A stretch of DNA of 64,000 nucleotides, from contig NZ_RCNS01000004.1 of the NCBI RefSeq assembly GCF_009725995.1, positions 310,001-374,000 of the forward strand. Reading direction: 5' to 3'. The translations under genes were made by a program, and so were the position numbers. Positions 54,555 to 63,117 of the stretch are shown here, in pieces; the first letter of the stretch is position 1, and every line of letters starts with the position of its first letter. Source of the DNA: Zobellia laminariae. GTDB taxonomy: Bacteria > Bacteroidota > Bacteroidia > Flavobacteriales > Flavobacteriaceae. Under the pieces are notes generated by a model, which was not told where the DNA came from, made no database searches, and saw nothing but the letters and a program-made list of their open reading frames with translations.

Positions 54555-55106
54555 TTATAGAATTCTGGTGGCTTTTATAAATGCGCTGCTCCAATAACCT
54601 TCTCGCAACGAAGAAACCATAACCCCTCGTGAAGAGGATGCATGAACGAATTTAATTTCATCGTTTTTCACGGAAACAACCATGCCAACATGATTAATAC
54701 GTTTACTACGTTTACTTGTTTTAAAGAAAAGTAAATCTCCTTTTACAACATCGCGTTTACGAACGTTTTTACCCTCTTCGGCCATATGATATGAAGTGCG
54801 TGGTAACTTAACATTATTTTCTCCAAAAGCTACATAAAGCAATCCCGAGCAGTCCATTCCTTTTTTAGTTGTACCGCCATACTTGTATCTAACACCCGAA
54901 AATTTTAATGCAGAATGGATAACGTCATCTGCTTTTGAGTGCTTATTAGAAGCAGGTTTTCTAACTGGTGTGCGTTCTCTTTTTGGAGTCTCGGTTCTTG
55001 CCGCCACTGTTATTTTGCGAGGTTGTCTTTGTGCTACTTTCTTTTTTGAAGACCCACAACTGGCAACAAGACAAACAATTAGAATGAAAAAGAGTTTACG
55101 AATCAT
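54555..55106 (-). CDS. NlpC/P60 (C40) peptidase lipoprotein
   Basis: The 183 residues have lipobox LVASC (Cys17), a basic linker, and an NlpC/P60 domain. Catalytic Cys is in KGMDCSGLLYVAF and His in INHVGMVVS. It cleaves peptidoglycan stem peptides. It begins one base before comEC. Confidence 0.9.
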   Translation of the reverse strand: MIRKLFFILIVCLVASCGSSKKKVAQRQPRKITVAARTETPKRERTPVRKPASNKHSKADDVIHSALKFSGVRYKYGGTTKKGMDCSGLLYVAFGENNVKLPRTSYHMAEEGKNVRKRDVVKGDLLFFKTSKRSKRINHVGMVVSVKNDEIKFVHASSSRGVMVSSLREGYWSSAFIKATRIL

Positions 55107-55152
55107 GTAAGCGATTACTTTTTTTGATATGCATCAAGGGTGTATACCAAAA

Positions 55153-56265
55153 TTAAACATTTTCTATTATACGGGTCGCGGCATTTTCACTTGCCCCTCT
55201 ACCACCCAGTTTTTTTTCTAGCTCATTATAGGCTTGAATCTGTGTTTCGCGGGCTGGTCCTTCAAGTATTTTATTCAGTTCGGTTCGGAGGTTATTGGTA
55301 GTCAAATCGTTTTGAATAAGCTCTTTTACAACCTCTTTTTTCATAATGAGGTTCACGAGAGAGATATACTCTAAGGTAATAATGCGCTTGGCGATCTGGT
55401 AGGATAACCAATTGGCTTTATAACATACAACTTGAGGTACTTTAAAAATCGCAGTTTCTAGTGTGGCGGTTCCGCTAGTGACCAAAGCTGCATGAGAAAT
55501 ACTCAAAAGGTCGTATGTTTTATTAGCTATGAAATTTACGTTTGGATTTTTTAGAAAAGGTTGGTAAAAATCCAAATCAAGACTAGGTGCCCCTGCAATT
55601 ACGAATTGATACGAAGAGAAATCCTTAACTACTGACAGCATTAACGTAAGCATCTTCTGAACCTCTTGCTTTCGGCTGCCTGGTAATAAGGCAATAATTG
55701 GCTTTTTAGGATCTAAATTGTTTTCCTTTCGGAATTTCTGCTCATCAACCGGATCTCTATCTTCAATAGCATCAATAAGAGGGTGGCCAACAAAGTTAAC
55801 TGGGTAATTGTGTTTCTTTTCGTAAAAATCCTTTTCAAAAGGAAGAATAACATGCATGGCATCAATGTCTCTTTTGATGTCTTTTATGCGGCCTTCTCTA
55901 GAAGCCCAAATTTGTGGCGAAATATAGTAATTGGTCTTGAAGCCTTGCTCTTTTGCCCATTTGGCAATACGTAGGTTAAACCCAGAGTAGTCAATAAAAA
56001 TAATAACGTCTGGTTGAAATTTTTGAATATCGGCCTTACAAAATTTAATAGCTTTAGCTATCGTGCCTAAATTCATCAATACTTCTAGAAAACCCATAAA
56101 GGCCATCTCTTTGTAATGCTTAACCAAATTACCTCCTGCATTTTGCATAAGGTCACCTCCCCAAAAACGGATATCTGCCTCAGGGTCTTTGGCTATAAGG
56201 GCTTTCATAAGGTTGGAACCGTGTAGGTCTCCTGATGCTTCGCCTGCTATTATATAGTATTTCAT
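55153..56265 (-). CDS. lpxB: Lipid-A-disaccharide synthase
   Basis: The 370-residue GT19 enzyme condenses UDP-2,3-diacylglucosamine with lipid X. It has YYIIAGEASGDLHGSNL at the N-terminus, FIDYSGFNLRIAKWAKEQG, and LLPGSRKQEV. The conserved TSGTATLETAIF is also present. The gene is 47 bp before the NlpC/P60 gene in the surE-lpxB cluster. Confidence 0.95.
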   Translation of the reverse strand: MKYYIIAGEASGDLHGSNLMKALIAKDPEADIRFWGGDLMQNAGGNLVKHYKEMAFMGFLEVLMNLGTIAKAIKFCKADIQKFQPDVIIFIDYSGFNLRIAKWAKEQGFKTNYYISPQIWASREGRIKDIKRDIDAMHVILPFEKDFYEKKHNYPVNFVGHPLIDAIEDRDPVDEQKFRKENNLDPKKPIIALLPGSRKQEVQKMLTLMLSVVKDFSSYQFVIAGAPSLDLDFYQPFLKNPNVNFIANKTYDLLSISHAALVTSGTATLETAIFKVPQVVCYKANWLSYQIAKRIITLEYISLVNLIMKKEVVKELIQNDLTTNNLRTELNKILEGPARETQIQAYNELEKKLGGRGASENAATRIIENV

Positions 56266-56354
56266 TACAAATTAGATACAGTTTATACCTGCCCTTTAAA
56301 AAGAGAACTCTGTTAGGGAAAAATTCGTATGTCCCTTTCCGTTAAATTTACGGC

Positions 56355-56639
56355 TTAAAATATTTTATAATAAAGAATAACCAGAGCTGTAAGAAGCGTA
56401 GCTATTAGAACACCTTTTGCCCTGTTGTCTCTTCTTATGCGTAAAAAGCCAAAGAACGCAACAAGATTTAAAATAGCCCCTAAGGCTAAAAGACTGCCAA
56501 CATGACCTTGTTGTACTGCCGCTTTAAATGTGTCAGCTATGCCAAATTCTGAAAATAATAGAATATAGAGTAGGGTGCCAACGGTATTGGCAATAATCCC
56601 GACCAAGAATCCAATGGCTAGTTCTTTTTTAACGTTCAT
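56355..56639 (-). CDS. Small three-TM membrane protein
   Basis: About 94 residues (start MNVKKELAIG, chosen over an ATG at 56675 that adds 12 polar residues) form three hydrophobic helices with Lys/Arg between. Function is unknown. It is conserved between lpxB and surE in relatives by recollection only. Confidence 0.7.
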   Translation of the reverse strand: MNVKKELAIGFLVGIIANTVGTLLYILLFSEFGIADTFKAAVQQGHVGSLLALGAILNLVAFFGFLRIRRDNRAKGVLIATLLTALVILYYKIF

Positions 56640-56705
56640 ATTTTTTAAGTTCATTAATGGTATTTGGTCCTGCAAAGGTATACTTCTGTGGTAAATAATG
56701 GTAAG

Positions 56706-57482
56706 TTATTCAAATTGCCACCCGTTCAATTGTTGTATCACATGATGCGCGGTAAGATCAAACTGGGTAGGTACAACAGATACGTAATTGTTGGCTAACG
56801 CCCACTCATCCGTGTCTTCGCCTTTGTCCAGTAATTCAAATTCGCCTGTAAGCCAGTAGTAATCCTTACCGCCTGGGCTAGTGCGTTTGTCAAATTTTTC
56901 TTTCCAGTTGGCACGTGCCTGTCGGCAGATTTTTATCCCTTTAATATCTTCTTTTTGAGCTTTAGGAATATTAACGTTTAGAACAACGCCTTTAGGTATT
57001 CCATTGGCCAAAGATTCGCTAACTATTTTTTTAATAATTTCTCTAGCTTGGTCAAAATCGGCATGCCATGAGTAATCGCAAAGAGAGAAGCCAATTGCAG
57101 GAATACCCTCAATGCCAGCCTCAATGGCAGCACTCATTGTTCCAGAATAAATAACATTTATAGAAGAATTTGATCCGTGGTTAATACCACTCACACAAAT
57201 ATCTGGTTTGCGGTCTAGTAGTTCTTGGAGTGCCATTTTTACACAATCTGCAGGTGTGCCACTGCAACTATGTTCTTCTAAGGCGCCATGCTTTTTGTCT
57301 ACCACAATTTTATTTGCAAACAATGTGTTGTCTATAGTTATCGCGTGTCCTTGACCAGATTGTGGACCGTCTGGTGCAACCACCACAACATCCCCTAACT
57401 CATTCATATACCGTATTAAAGCGCGTATGCCCGGAGCGGTAATTCCATCATCATTTGTAACTAAAATTAAAGGTTTTTTCAT
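56706..57482 (-). CDS. surE: 5'/3'-nucleotidase SurE
   Basis: The 258-residue metal-dependent phosphatase has the N-terminal LVTNDDGITAPGI with metal Asp pair, then GTPADCVKMAL and SGINHGSNSSINVIYSGTM. I start at 57482 (MKKPLILVTNDDG); an ATG at 57545 adds 21 residues not seen in the family. It hydrolyses nucleoside 5'/3'-monophosphates in stress and nucleotide turnover. Confidence 0.95.
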   Translation of the reverse strand: MKKPLILVTNDDGITAPGIRALIRYMNELGDVVVVAPDGPQSGQGHAITIDNTLFANKIVVDKKHGALEEHSCSGTPADCVKMALQELLDRKPDICVSGINHGSNSSINVIYSGTMSAAIEAGIEGIPAIGFSLCDYSWHADFDQAREIIKKIVSESLANGIPKGVVLNVNIPKAQKEDIKGIKICRQARANWKEKFDKRTSPGGKDYYWLTGEFELLDKGEDTDEWALANNYVSVVPTQFDLTAHHVIQQLNGWQFE

Positions 57483-57673
57483 GCCAAATACTTTATGGGA
57501 CAAAAATACGTTTACAGAACACAACGACCTAAGTTCGTTTAACAAAAAATTAGTGTATTAGCTCAAAAGGTGGCATGGTTTTTTCAGTATCTTAGGGAAT
57601 TCATTACTTTTAAGTGTGAAAATCTCAATCTTCCCCAAGATTGGCCATTTTAAAAATTTCGAAAAAAATATAT

Positions 57674-59818
57674 ATGAAAAGGAATCTTGCCTATTCTCTT
57701 TTGGTAATGCTAATATCGGTTGCTTCGTGCAGTTTTACCAATCAGTCTTTTGAAACCGATGATAAAGACAAACTGCTTTTAGATTTAATTACTTATGTAC
57801 TAGAAAAGGGTCATTATGAGCCCAAAAACATTGACGATGATTTTTCGGTAAGTGTTTTTGAGGATTTTATTGATGTTTTAGATCCAACTAAAAGATATTT
57901 CTTGGAAGAGGATATCAATGAATTTGAGCAGTACAAATTTCAATTGGACGATCAAATAAAAAGTACGGACATCTCTTTTTTTAATCTTGTATACGATAGA
58001 CTTATCCAGCGTATGGATGATGCTAAAGTGATGTACAAAGAGGTTTTGGAAAAACCTTTTGATTATAGTAAAAAGGAAAGTATTAATATAGATTATGAGA
58101 AAATGACTTTTGCAGCTTCTAAAAAAGAGCTGAAAGAGCGTTGGAGACAACAACTTAAATATGCAACCTTAGGAACCTATGACTCTAAAATGAAAGGGGT
58201 TAAAAGAGGTGACGCTGCGGATGTAAAAGAAGGTTCTGAGAAGTCAAAACCAATGACGCCAAAAGAAGCTGAAAAATCTTCTAGAGAATCTACACGGAAA
58301 ACTTTAGATGAATTTTTTGATTTTGTAAACGATCTTGAGCGTAAAGATTGGTTCGTACAATACATAAATACTATTGTAGATGAGTTTGATCCGCATACGT
58401 ATTACTTTGCTCCTGATGAAAAGGATAAGTTTGATACCAGTATGTCAGGTAAATTTGAAGGTATTGGTGCGCGTTTACAGAAAAAACCAGAAGGCGCTAA
58501 AATTGTTGATATTATTTCTGGAGGTCCCGTATGGAGAGATGCACGTCTAGAAGTTGGTGATCAAATTATGAAAGTAGGTCAAGGTGATGAAGAACCAATT
58601 GACATTGTAGGTATGCGTTTGGATGATGCCATTAAATTAATAAAAGGACCAAAGGGTACTGTTGTTGCGCTTACGGTTCGTAAAATAGATGGATCTTTAG
58701 ATACGGTAGAGTTAACAAGAGATGTTGTTGAGTTGGAAGAGTCTTTCGCCAAGTCAGCAAATATTATTAAGAACGATGAGAAGTTCGGTATTATTGATTT
58801 ACCTAAGTTCTATGTTGATTTTGATGATTACACAGAAAGAAACGCTGCTTCGGATGTTGCTAAAGAAGTAGAAAGATTAAAAGAAGAAGGAGCTGAAGGT
58901 CTTATTATAGATTTAAGAGATAATGGTGGCGGTTCTTTAAAGACCGTTGTTGAAATGGCAGGTCTTTTCATAAAGGATGGTCCAATTGTTCAAGTACGTT
59001 CTTCGGGAAAAGGTAAGGATGTATATGATGATAAAGATGAGCGCATTCAATGGGATGGCCCGCTTGTAATTCTTGTTAATGAATTATCTGCATCTGCTTC
59101 AGAAATTTTGGCGGCTGCTATGCAGGATTATAAGAGAGCTATTGTTATTGGAAGTAAGCAAACTTTTGGTAAAGGAACGGTACAGAACGTAATTCCTTTA
59201 GATAATATAGTAAGAAGCAATGAGCATGGAGATTTGGGAGCTATTAAATTAACTACCCAGAAGTTTTACCGTATAAACGGTGGCTCTACTCAGTTAGAAG
59301 GAGTGAAGAGTGATGTAATCGTTCCGGACAAGTATAGCTATATTGATTTAGGTGAAAGAGATCAGGCAAACCCTTTAAAATGGGATAAAATTTCTCCAGC
59401 AGATTATAAGCCATGGGACGGTTATATAGATTACGAGCAGACCGTTGCCAACAGTGCTAAAAGAATGGCAGGTAATGCTCAGCTTAAATTAATCGAGGAA
59501 AATGCTAAGTGGTTGAAATCTGAGAGTGACGAAATGGAAATTTCATTGAACTATGATGCCTACCGTGCAGATGAAAAAGAGCATAAGAAAAAAATGGATT
59601 ACTTTAAAGCCATTGGCGAATATGATTCTAAACTATCTTTTGGTTCATTGAAGTATGAAGAAGAATTGTTTACGAAAGATTCTGTATTGCGTGAAAAACG
59701 TGACAGGTGGCACAAGAATTTAGCTAAAGATGTTTATGTTGAAGAAGCTGTAAACGTTCTTGAAGATTTAAAGAACAATAGTCTTAAACACGGTAAATTG
59801 GCCGCTGTAAAAGGATAA
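57674..59818 (+). CDS. prc: Carboxy-terminal-processing (tail-specific) protease
   Basis: The 714-residue lipoprotein-like protease has lipobox-like ISVASC (Cys19). Helical N-terminal domain is followed by a PDZ domain (about 225-320, GIGARLQKKPEGAKI) and an S41 domain. The Ser is in ELSASASEILAAAMQ and the Lys in KQTFGKGTVQ. It trims periplasmic proteins. An upstream ATG at 57641 adds 11 residues without a signal. A terminator follows. Confidence 0.94.
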   Translation: MKRNLAYSLLVMLISVASCSFTNQSFETDDKDKLLLDLITYVLEKGHYEPKNIDDDFSVSVFEDFIDVLDPTKRYFLEEDINEFEQYKFQLDDQIKSTDISFFNLVYDRLIQRMDDAKVMYKEVLEKPFDYSKKESINIDYEKMTFAASKKELKERWRQQLKYATLGTYDSKMKGVKRGDAADVKEGSEKSKPMTPKEAEKSSRESTRKTLDEFFDFVNDLERKDWFVQYINTIVDEFDPHTYYFAPDEKDKFDTSMSGKFEGIGARLQKKPEGAKIVDIISGGPVWRDARLEVGDQIMKVGQGDEEPIDIVGMRLDDAIKLIKGPKGTVVALTVRKIDGSLDTVELTRDVVELEESFAKSANIIKNDEKFGIIDLPKFYVDFDDYTERNAASDVAKEVERLKEEGAEGLIIDLRDNGGGSLKTVVEMAGLFIKDGPIVQVRSSGKGKDVYDDKDERIQWDGPLVILVNELSASASEILAAAMQDYKRAIVIGSKQTFGKGTVQNVIPLDNIVRSNEHGDLGAIKLTTQKFYRINGGSTQLEGVKSDVIVPDKYSYIDLGERDQANPLKWDKISPADYKPWDGYIDYEQTVANSAKRMAGNAQLKLIEENAKWLKSESDEMEISLNYDAYRADEKEHKKKMDYFKAIGEYDSKLSFGSLKYEEELFTKDSVLREKRDRWHKNLAKDVYVEEAVNVLEDLKNNSLKHGKLAAVKG

Positions 59819-59840
59819 AAAGAATAATACTAAATTGAGA

Positions 59841-59874
59841 AGCCCTGGTACTGTAAAGTGTCAGGGCTTTTTTT
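59841..59874 (+). terminator. Terminator of the protease gene
   Basis: AGCCCTG (59841-59847) pairs with CAGGGCT (59862-59868), followed by T7. It touches the last bases of the converging msrA-like gene. Confidence 0.85.
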
Positions 59875-60379
59875 ATGTAGTAAGTTTTACTGCCAAATCT
59901 GCCTTAGTATGTTCTCTATATCTAGTAAGTAAGAGGTTTAGTTTAGGATTAATGTGTTTCTGGCAAAATGGTTTTTCAGGATTGTTGTAGTAATAATTTT
60001 TAAACTCTTTCTGAGATGGTTTAAAAGTCTTAAAAGGAAATACCTTGGTAATCAATATATCATCAAAATTGAATTGAAGTTCCTTTATAATATGGTTTGC
60101 TTTGTTCGCCTGGTCTGGCGAATAGGTGTAGACCGCAGAGCGGTATTTGGTGCGCATACTATGATTAGATGTGCTTTTATGTGTATGCAAATGTATTTCT
60201 ATAAGGTCTTTTAAGCTGATGACGATTGGGTTGAAATGAATAATAATTGCTTCGGAAAAAGCACTGTGATTTTCTGTTGATGAAATAAAACCTTGCTCAA
60301 CTTTAGTTACTCCTTTTAATGATTGAAAGACCGCTTCTGTACACCAGTGGCAACCTCCACCTAAAGCTATTTTATCCAT
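59873..60379 (-). CDS. Divergent MsrA-like methionine sulfoxide reductase
   Basis: The 168-residue protein has ALGGGCHWCTEAVFQSLKGV with the catalytic Cys; the usual motif is GGCFWC. Also present are MRTKYRSAVYTY and FKNYYYNNPEKPFCQ with a C-terminal Cys. It reduces Met-S-oxide in principle. Divergence from the main MsrA (61021-61578) suggests a specialised substrate. Confidence 0.85.
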   Translation of the reverse strand: MDKIALGGGCHWCTEAVFQSLKGVTKVEQGFISSTENHSAFSEAIIIHFNPIVISLKDLIEIHLHTHKSTSNHSMRTKYRSAVYTYSPDQANKANHIIKELQFNFDDILITKVFPFKTFKPSQKEFKNYYYNNPEKPFCQKHINPKLNLLLTRYREHTKADLAVKLTT

Positions 60380-60440
60380 AGAAGATATTTATTTCCTTTG
60401 TCGTAATGTTCTAGTTATACTTCCTTTTATCCTAAAAATA

Positions 60441-60469
60441 AAAAGACCCGCTGTTATAGCAGGTCTTTT
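60441..60469 (-). terminator. Terminator after the DoxX-like gene
   Basis: AAAAGACC-GCT and AGC-GGTCTTTT form a 12-bp stem with one mismatch around GTTAT. T-rich sequence follows on the minus strand, about 32 bp past the DoxX-like stop. Confidence 0.75.
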
Positions 60470-60500
60470 AAGTCGCAAAAATAAAGCTGTAGCGCCCAAA

Positions 60501-60914
60501 TCATGCTACAGTTTTTAGCGTAGGTTGAGTATGAATATCTTTTGAAGTTATTTTACTTTGTTCATTAAGTTTTTTATTCTGTACGTAGGTTACATAAAGA
60601 GCTATTATACAAAATACGGCAGACGCTCCATTTCCATCCTTAATCATTAGGTGTGCTATGATGCCAAATACAAAGTTTAGAAAGAATCCGGCAAAAGCCC
60701 ATTCACGAATCCAGTTACTTTTGCTGAATACAAGAGTGGTTAGCCCTAGCAATTGGGCAGCTCCTAATACAAATATTAAATATGACGGGTATCCTAATTC
60801 TGCAAACTTTGTAACTACAGCTTCGTAGTTGAAGAAAGAATTGGCTACAGCGTAAATGATAGCCAAAGAAAACAAAGAAAGTGCAATACGGTAGTAAAGT
60901 TGTGTGGTTTTCAT
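60501..60914 (-). CDS. DoxX-like four-TM membrane protein
   Basis: The 137 residues have four TM helices (about 10-26, 44-62, 71-89, 96-112), with GAAQLLGLTTLVFSK in helix two to three. It resembles DoxX-like small quinone-associated proteins. It lies between the two msrA-type genes, suggesting a redox-stress role (inferred). A 12-bp perfect inverted repeat precedes its start. Confidence 0.8.
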   Translation of the reverse strand: MKTTQLYYRIALSLFSLAIIYAVANSFFNYEAVVTKFAELGYPSYLIFVLGAAQLLGLTTLVFSKSNWIREWAFAGFFLNFVFGIIAHLMIKDGNGASAVFCIIALYVTYVQNKKLNEQSKITSKDIHTQPTLKTVA

Positions 60915-60919
60915 AGAAT

Positions 60920-60962
60920 TGGGTTTTAAGATTGTTTGGTAAAATTACTTTCTTAAAACCCA
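60920..60962 (-). promoter_or_regulatory. Perfect 12-bp inverted repeat before the DoxX-like gene
   Basis: TGGGTTTTAAGA (60920-60931) and TCTTAAAACCCA (60951-60962) are perfect complements separated by 19 bp, ending six bases before the ATG. There is no T run, so an operator or an RNA hairpin in the leader is likelier than a terminator. Confidence 0.55.
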
Positions 60963-61020
60963 TTTCTTGAAGACAGGCAGACCAAATACGGTTTCCTGTA
61001 GATTAGTGGCGTAAAACTGG

Positions 61021-61578
61021 TTACGAGCTAGTTTGTGGCTGTTTTAGCTTATCGCCGTGCATTTTCCTTAGCTTAGCCAACTTAGGCGTAATTACAGCGC
61101 TGCAATACCCCTGTGAGGTGTTATTACGATAATAATCTTGGTGATGCTCTTCTGCATCGTAGAAAGTAGGCAGCTGACTTAATTCTGTAACAATAGGGTC
61201 ATCAAAATAAGAAGCCAATTCTTTAATTACAGTTTCTGCCACTGCTTTTTGGGTATCGTCATGAAAATAAATTACAGAACGGTACTGCGTACCCACATCA
61301 CCACCTTGACGGTTAAGGGAAGTAGGGTCATGGCTTGTCATAAACACAATTAGTAAATCTTGATATGAGATTACCGAAGGGTCAAAAGTAACTTGTACCA
61401 CTTCTGCATGACCGGTTAAGCCGGAACAGACTTCTCTATACGTAGGCTTGCCCGGTGCGTTGCCACCTGTATAACCAGAAACTAATTTCTCTACACCTTT
61501 TAATTCTTGTAAAACTGCTTCTATACACCAGAAGCACCCACCACCAAGGGTGGCTATTTCTAAATTTTTATTGCTCAT
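61021..61578 (-). CDS. msrA: Peptide-methionine (S)-S-oxide reductase
   Basis: The 185-residue enzyme has ATLGGGCFWCIEAVLQELKGV with catalytic Cys, GDVGTQYRSVIYFHD, and EEHHQDYYRNNTSQGYC. I start at ATG 61578 (MSNKNLEIA); an ATG at 61680 would extend far into msrB and shows no family match. It overlaps msrB by 11 bp, giving an msrB-msrA unit. Confidence 0.95.
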   Translation of the reverse strand: MSNKNLEIATLGGGCFWCIEAVLQELKGVEKLVSGYTGGNAPGKPTYREVCSGLTGHAEVVQVTFDPSVISYQDLLIVFMTSHDPTSLNRQGGDVGTQYRSVIYFHDDTQKAVAETVIKELASYFDDPIVTELSQLPTFYDAEEHHQDYYRNNTSQGYCSAVITPKLAKLRKMHGDKLKQPQTSS

Positions 61579-62032
61579 TTTTAATGCTTTCTTTTTGTAA
61601 TTGCATTGATTCTGAATTAATACAGTAGCGCAGTCCGCTTGGTTCTGGGCCATCAGGGAAAATATGTCCCAAGTGGGCATCGCAAGTGTTACACATTACC
61701 TCTACGCGTATCATCCCAAAAGAGGAATCTTTATGATATTTAATAGCGTTTTCTTTTATAGGTTGAGTAAAACTAGGCCAACCAGTACCAGATTCAAATT
61801 TAATAGTAGAATCAAACAAAGGTGTGTCACAACAGATACAATTATACTTTCCTGCATCATGTGCACTACATAGGGCACCGGTATGTGCTTGCTCTGTACC
61901 TTTCTTTCGGGTGATTCTAAACTGCTCAGGAGTAAGAAGTTCGCGCCATTCGGCCTCGGTCTTCTCAACTCTTCTGTCTGGTTCAGGATTCCCTTTTACG
62001 CTAAAATTGATTACATCTTTCCATGTAAGCAT
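61568..62032 (-). CDS. msrB: Peptide-methionine (R)-S-oxide reductase
   Basis: The 154-residue enzyme has zinc CxxC pairs (CICC and CNTC), ESGTGWPSFTQP, and catalytic Cys in LRYCINSESM. It reduces the R-epimer and complements msrA. It is the promoter-proximal gene; an inverted repeat sits 19 bp upstream. Confidence 0.95.
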   Translation of the reverse strand: MLTWKDVINFSVKGNPEPDRRVEKTEAEWRELLTPEQFRITRKKGTEQAHTGALCSAHDAGKYNCICCDTPLFDSTIKFESGTGWPSFTQPIKENAIKYHKDSSFGMIRVEVMCNTCDAHLGHIFPDGPEPSGLRYCINSESMQLQKESIKNEQ

Positions 62033-62050
62033 AACTTTCCTTTCTTTAAA

Positions 62051-62071
62051 CTAATTCGTTACGTGAATTAG
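62051..62071 (-). promoter_or_regulatory. Inverted repeat CTAATTC-N7-GAATTAG upstream of msrB
   Basis: CTAATTC (62051-62057) and GAATTAG (62065-62071) are perfect 7-bp arms around GTTACGT, just upstream of the msrB ATG in the divergent gap to the nuclease. It resembles a regulator-binding site. Confidence 0.5.
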
Positions 62072-62255
62072 ATAATACAAAATAAATACATTGCACTGTA
62101 TGAAGTGTGCTTATTTGTCGAAATTTTTAGCTTTCCCTTACAGTAAAAAGCCACCCAAACGAATAGCCTTATATATTTGATGGTGTTATGGTTATTTCTG
62201 AACATTAAAAACAAATAGTGTGTCCGCTCTCTCTGGCTTAACCTAAAATTTGTTC

Positions 62256-62263
62256 TATTTTTG
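62256..62263 (+). promoter_or_regulatory. Promoter -7 box TATTTTTG for the nuclease
   Basis: TATTTTTG matches TAnnTTTG, six bases before the ATG at 62270. Transcription would start near that ATG, suggesting a leaderless message. Confidence 0.45.
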
Positions 62264-62269
62264 AACGGA

Positions 62270-63076
62270 ATGAAAAGAAAAACAATTTATACCATTTTGA
62301 CCATCTGCTGCGCAATAGGCTTTTGGCTGTTCGAAAATTTTTACACTCCGGACACGTATTCACAGCAAACGGAAGACGGACCTACAACTTCTGTAGCGAG
62401 TAATTTAATGCCAAGTTCTACAACAGGGGATGTAGTTGAGCATAGCCATTATATGCTGTCTTACAATGAACCGTTTGAACAAGCAGAATGGGTGGCGTAT
62501 ACTTTAAAGAAAGAACACTTAACGCATGATGATCGTAAACGACCATATTTTATTGAAGATCCAAAAGTGAGAACTAAATCTGCGGATTGGCGAAATTATA
62601 AAGGTTCTGGATATGACAGAGGACATTTGTGCCCTGCTGGCGATAGGAGGTTTACCAAGCAGGCGTACAACGAAACTTTTTATACCAGTAATATAAGTCC
62701 GCAAAACCGTGAATTTAATGCCGGTGTTTGGAATGAGTTGGAAATGCAAGTACGTATGTGGGCCAAGCAGTACGGAGAAATTTTTGTTGTCACAGCTGGT
62801 GTTCTAGAAAATGGGTTAAAAGAGATTGGTGATGAAGATGTAGATGTGCCTAAGTATTATTATAAAATAGTAGCTAGAGGCAAAGGAGATAATTTAAAAA
62901 TGGTAGCTTTTTTGATGGAAGGAAAACAGAGCTCAAAACCTTTAAAACAATTTAGTGTTCCCGTTGATGAGATTGAAAAACGAACAGGTATAGATTTTTT
63001 TGAGAAACTCCCCAAAGAACAGCAAGACCAATTAGAAAGCAAAATAGATACTGGAAGCTGGAAGTTTAAATTCTAA
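62270..63076 (+). CDS. Membrane-anchored DNA/RNA non-specific endonuclease
   Basis: The protein of about 268 residues has an N-terminal TM (about 5-23) and a beta-beta-alpha metal nuclease domain. The DRGH motif is in GYDRGHLCPAGDR, with the metal Asn in ISPQNREFNAGVWNELE. It degrades DNA and RNA outside the cytoplasm. Start at 62270; a TTG at 62261 overlaps the promoter box and is rejected. Confidence 0.9.
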   Translation: MKRKTIYTILTICCAIGFWLFENFYTPDTYSQQTEDGPTTSVASNLMPSSTTGDVVEHSHYMLSYNEPFEQAEWVAYTLKKEHLTHDDRKRPYFIEDPKVRTKSADWRNYKGSGYDRGHLCPAGDRRFTKQAYNETFYTSNISPQNREFNAGVWNELEMQVRMWAKQYGEIFVVTAGVLENGLKEIGDEDVDVPKYYYKIVARGKGDNLKMVAFLMEGKQSSKPLKQFSVPVDEIEKRTGIDFFEKLPKEQQDQLESKIDTGSWKFKF

Positions 63077-63117
63077 CCAGTAAATTATTGATTTATAAAG
63101 TATGGGCGCTCCTAAGT

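Noticed and set aside
57483..57545. Upstream ATG of surE
   Set aside because: Adds 21 residues ahead of the canonical KPLILVTNDDG start.
61579..61680. Upstream ATG of msrA within msrB
   Set aside because: Would add 34 residues of unrelated composition that overlap msrB; the ATG at 61578 gives the normal N-terminus.
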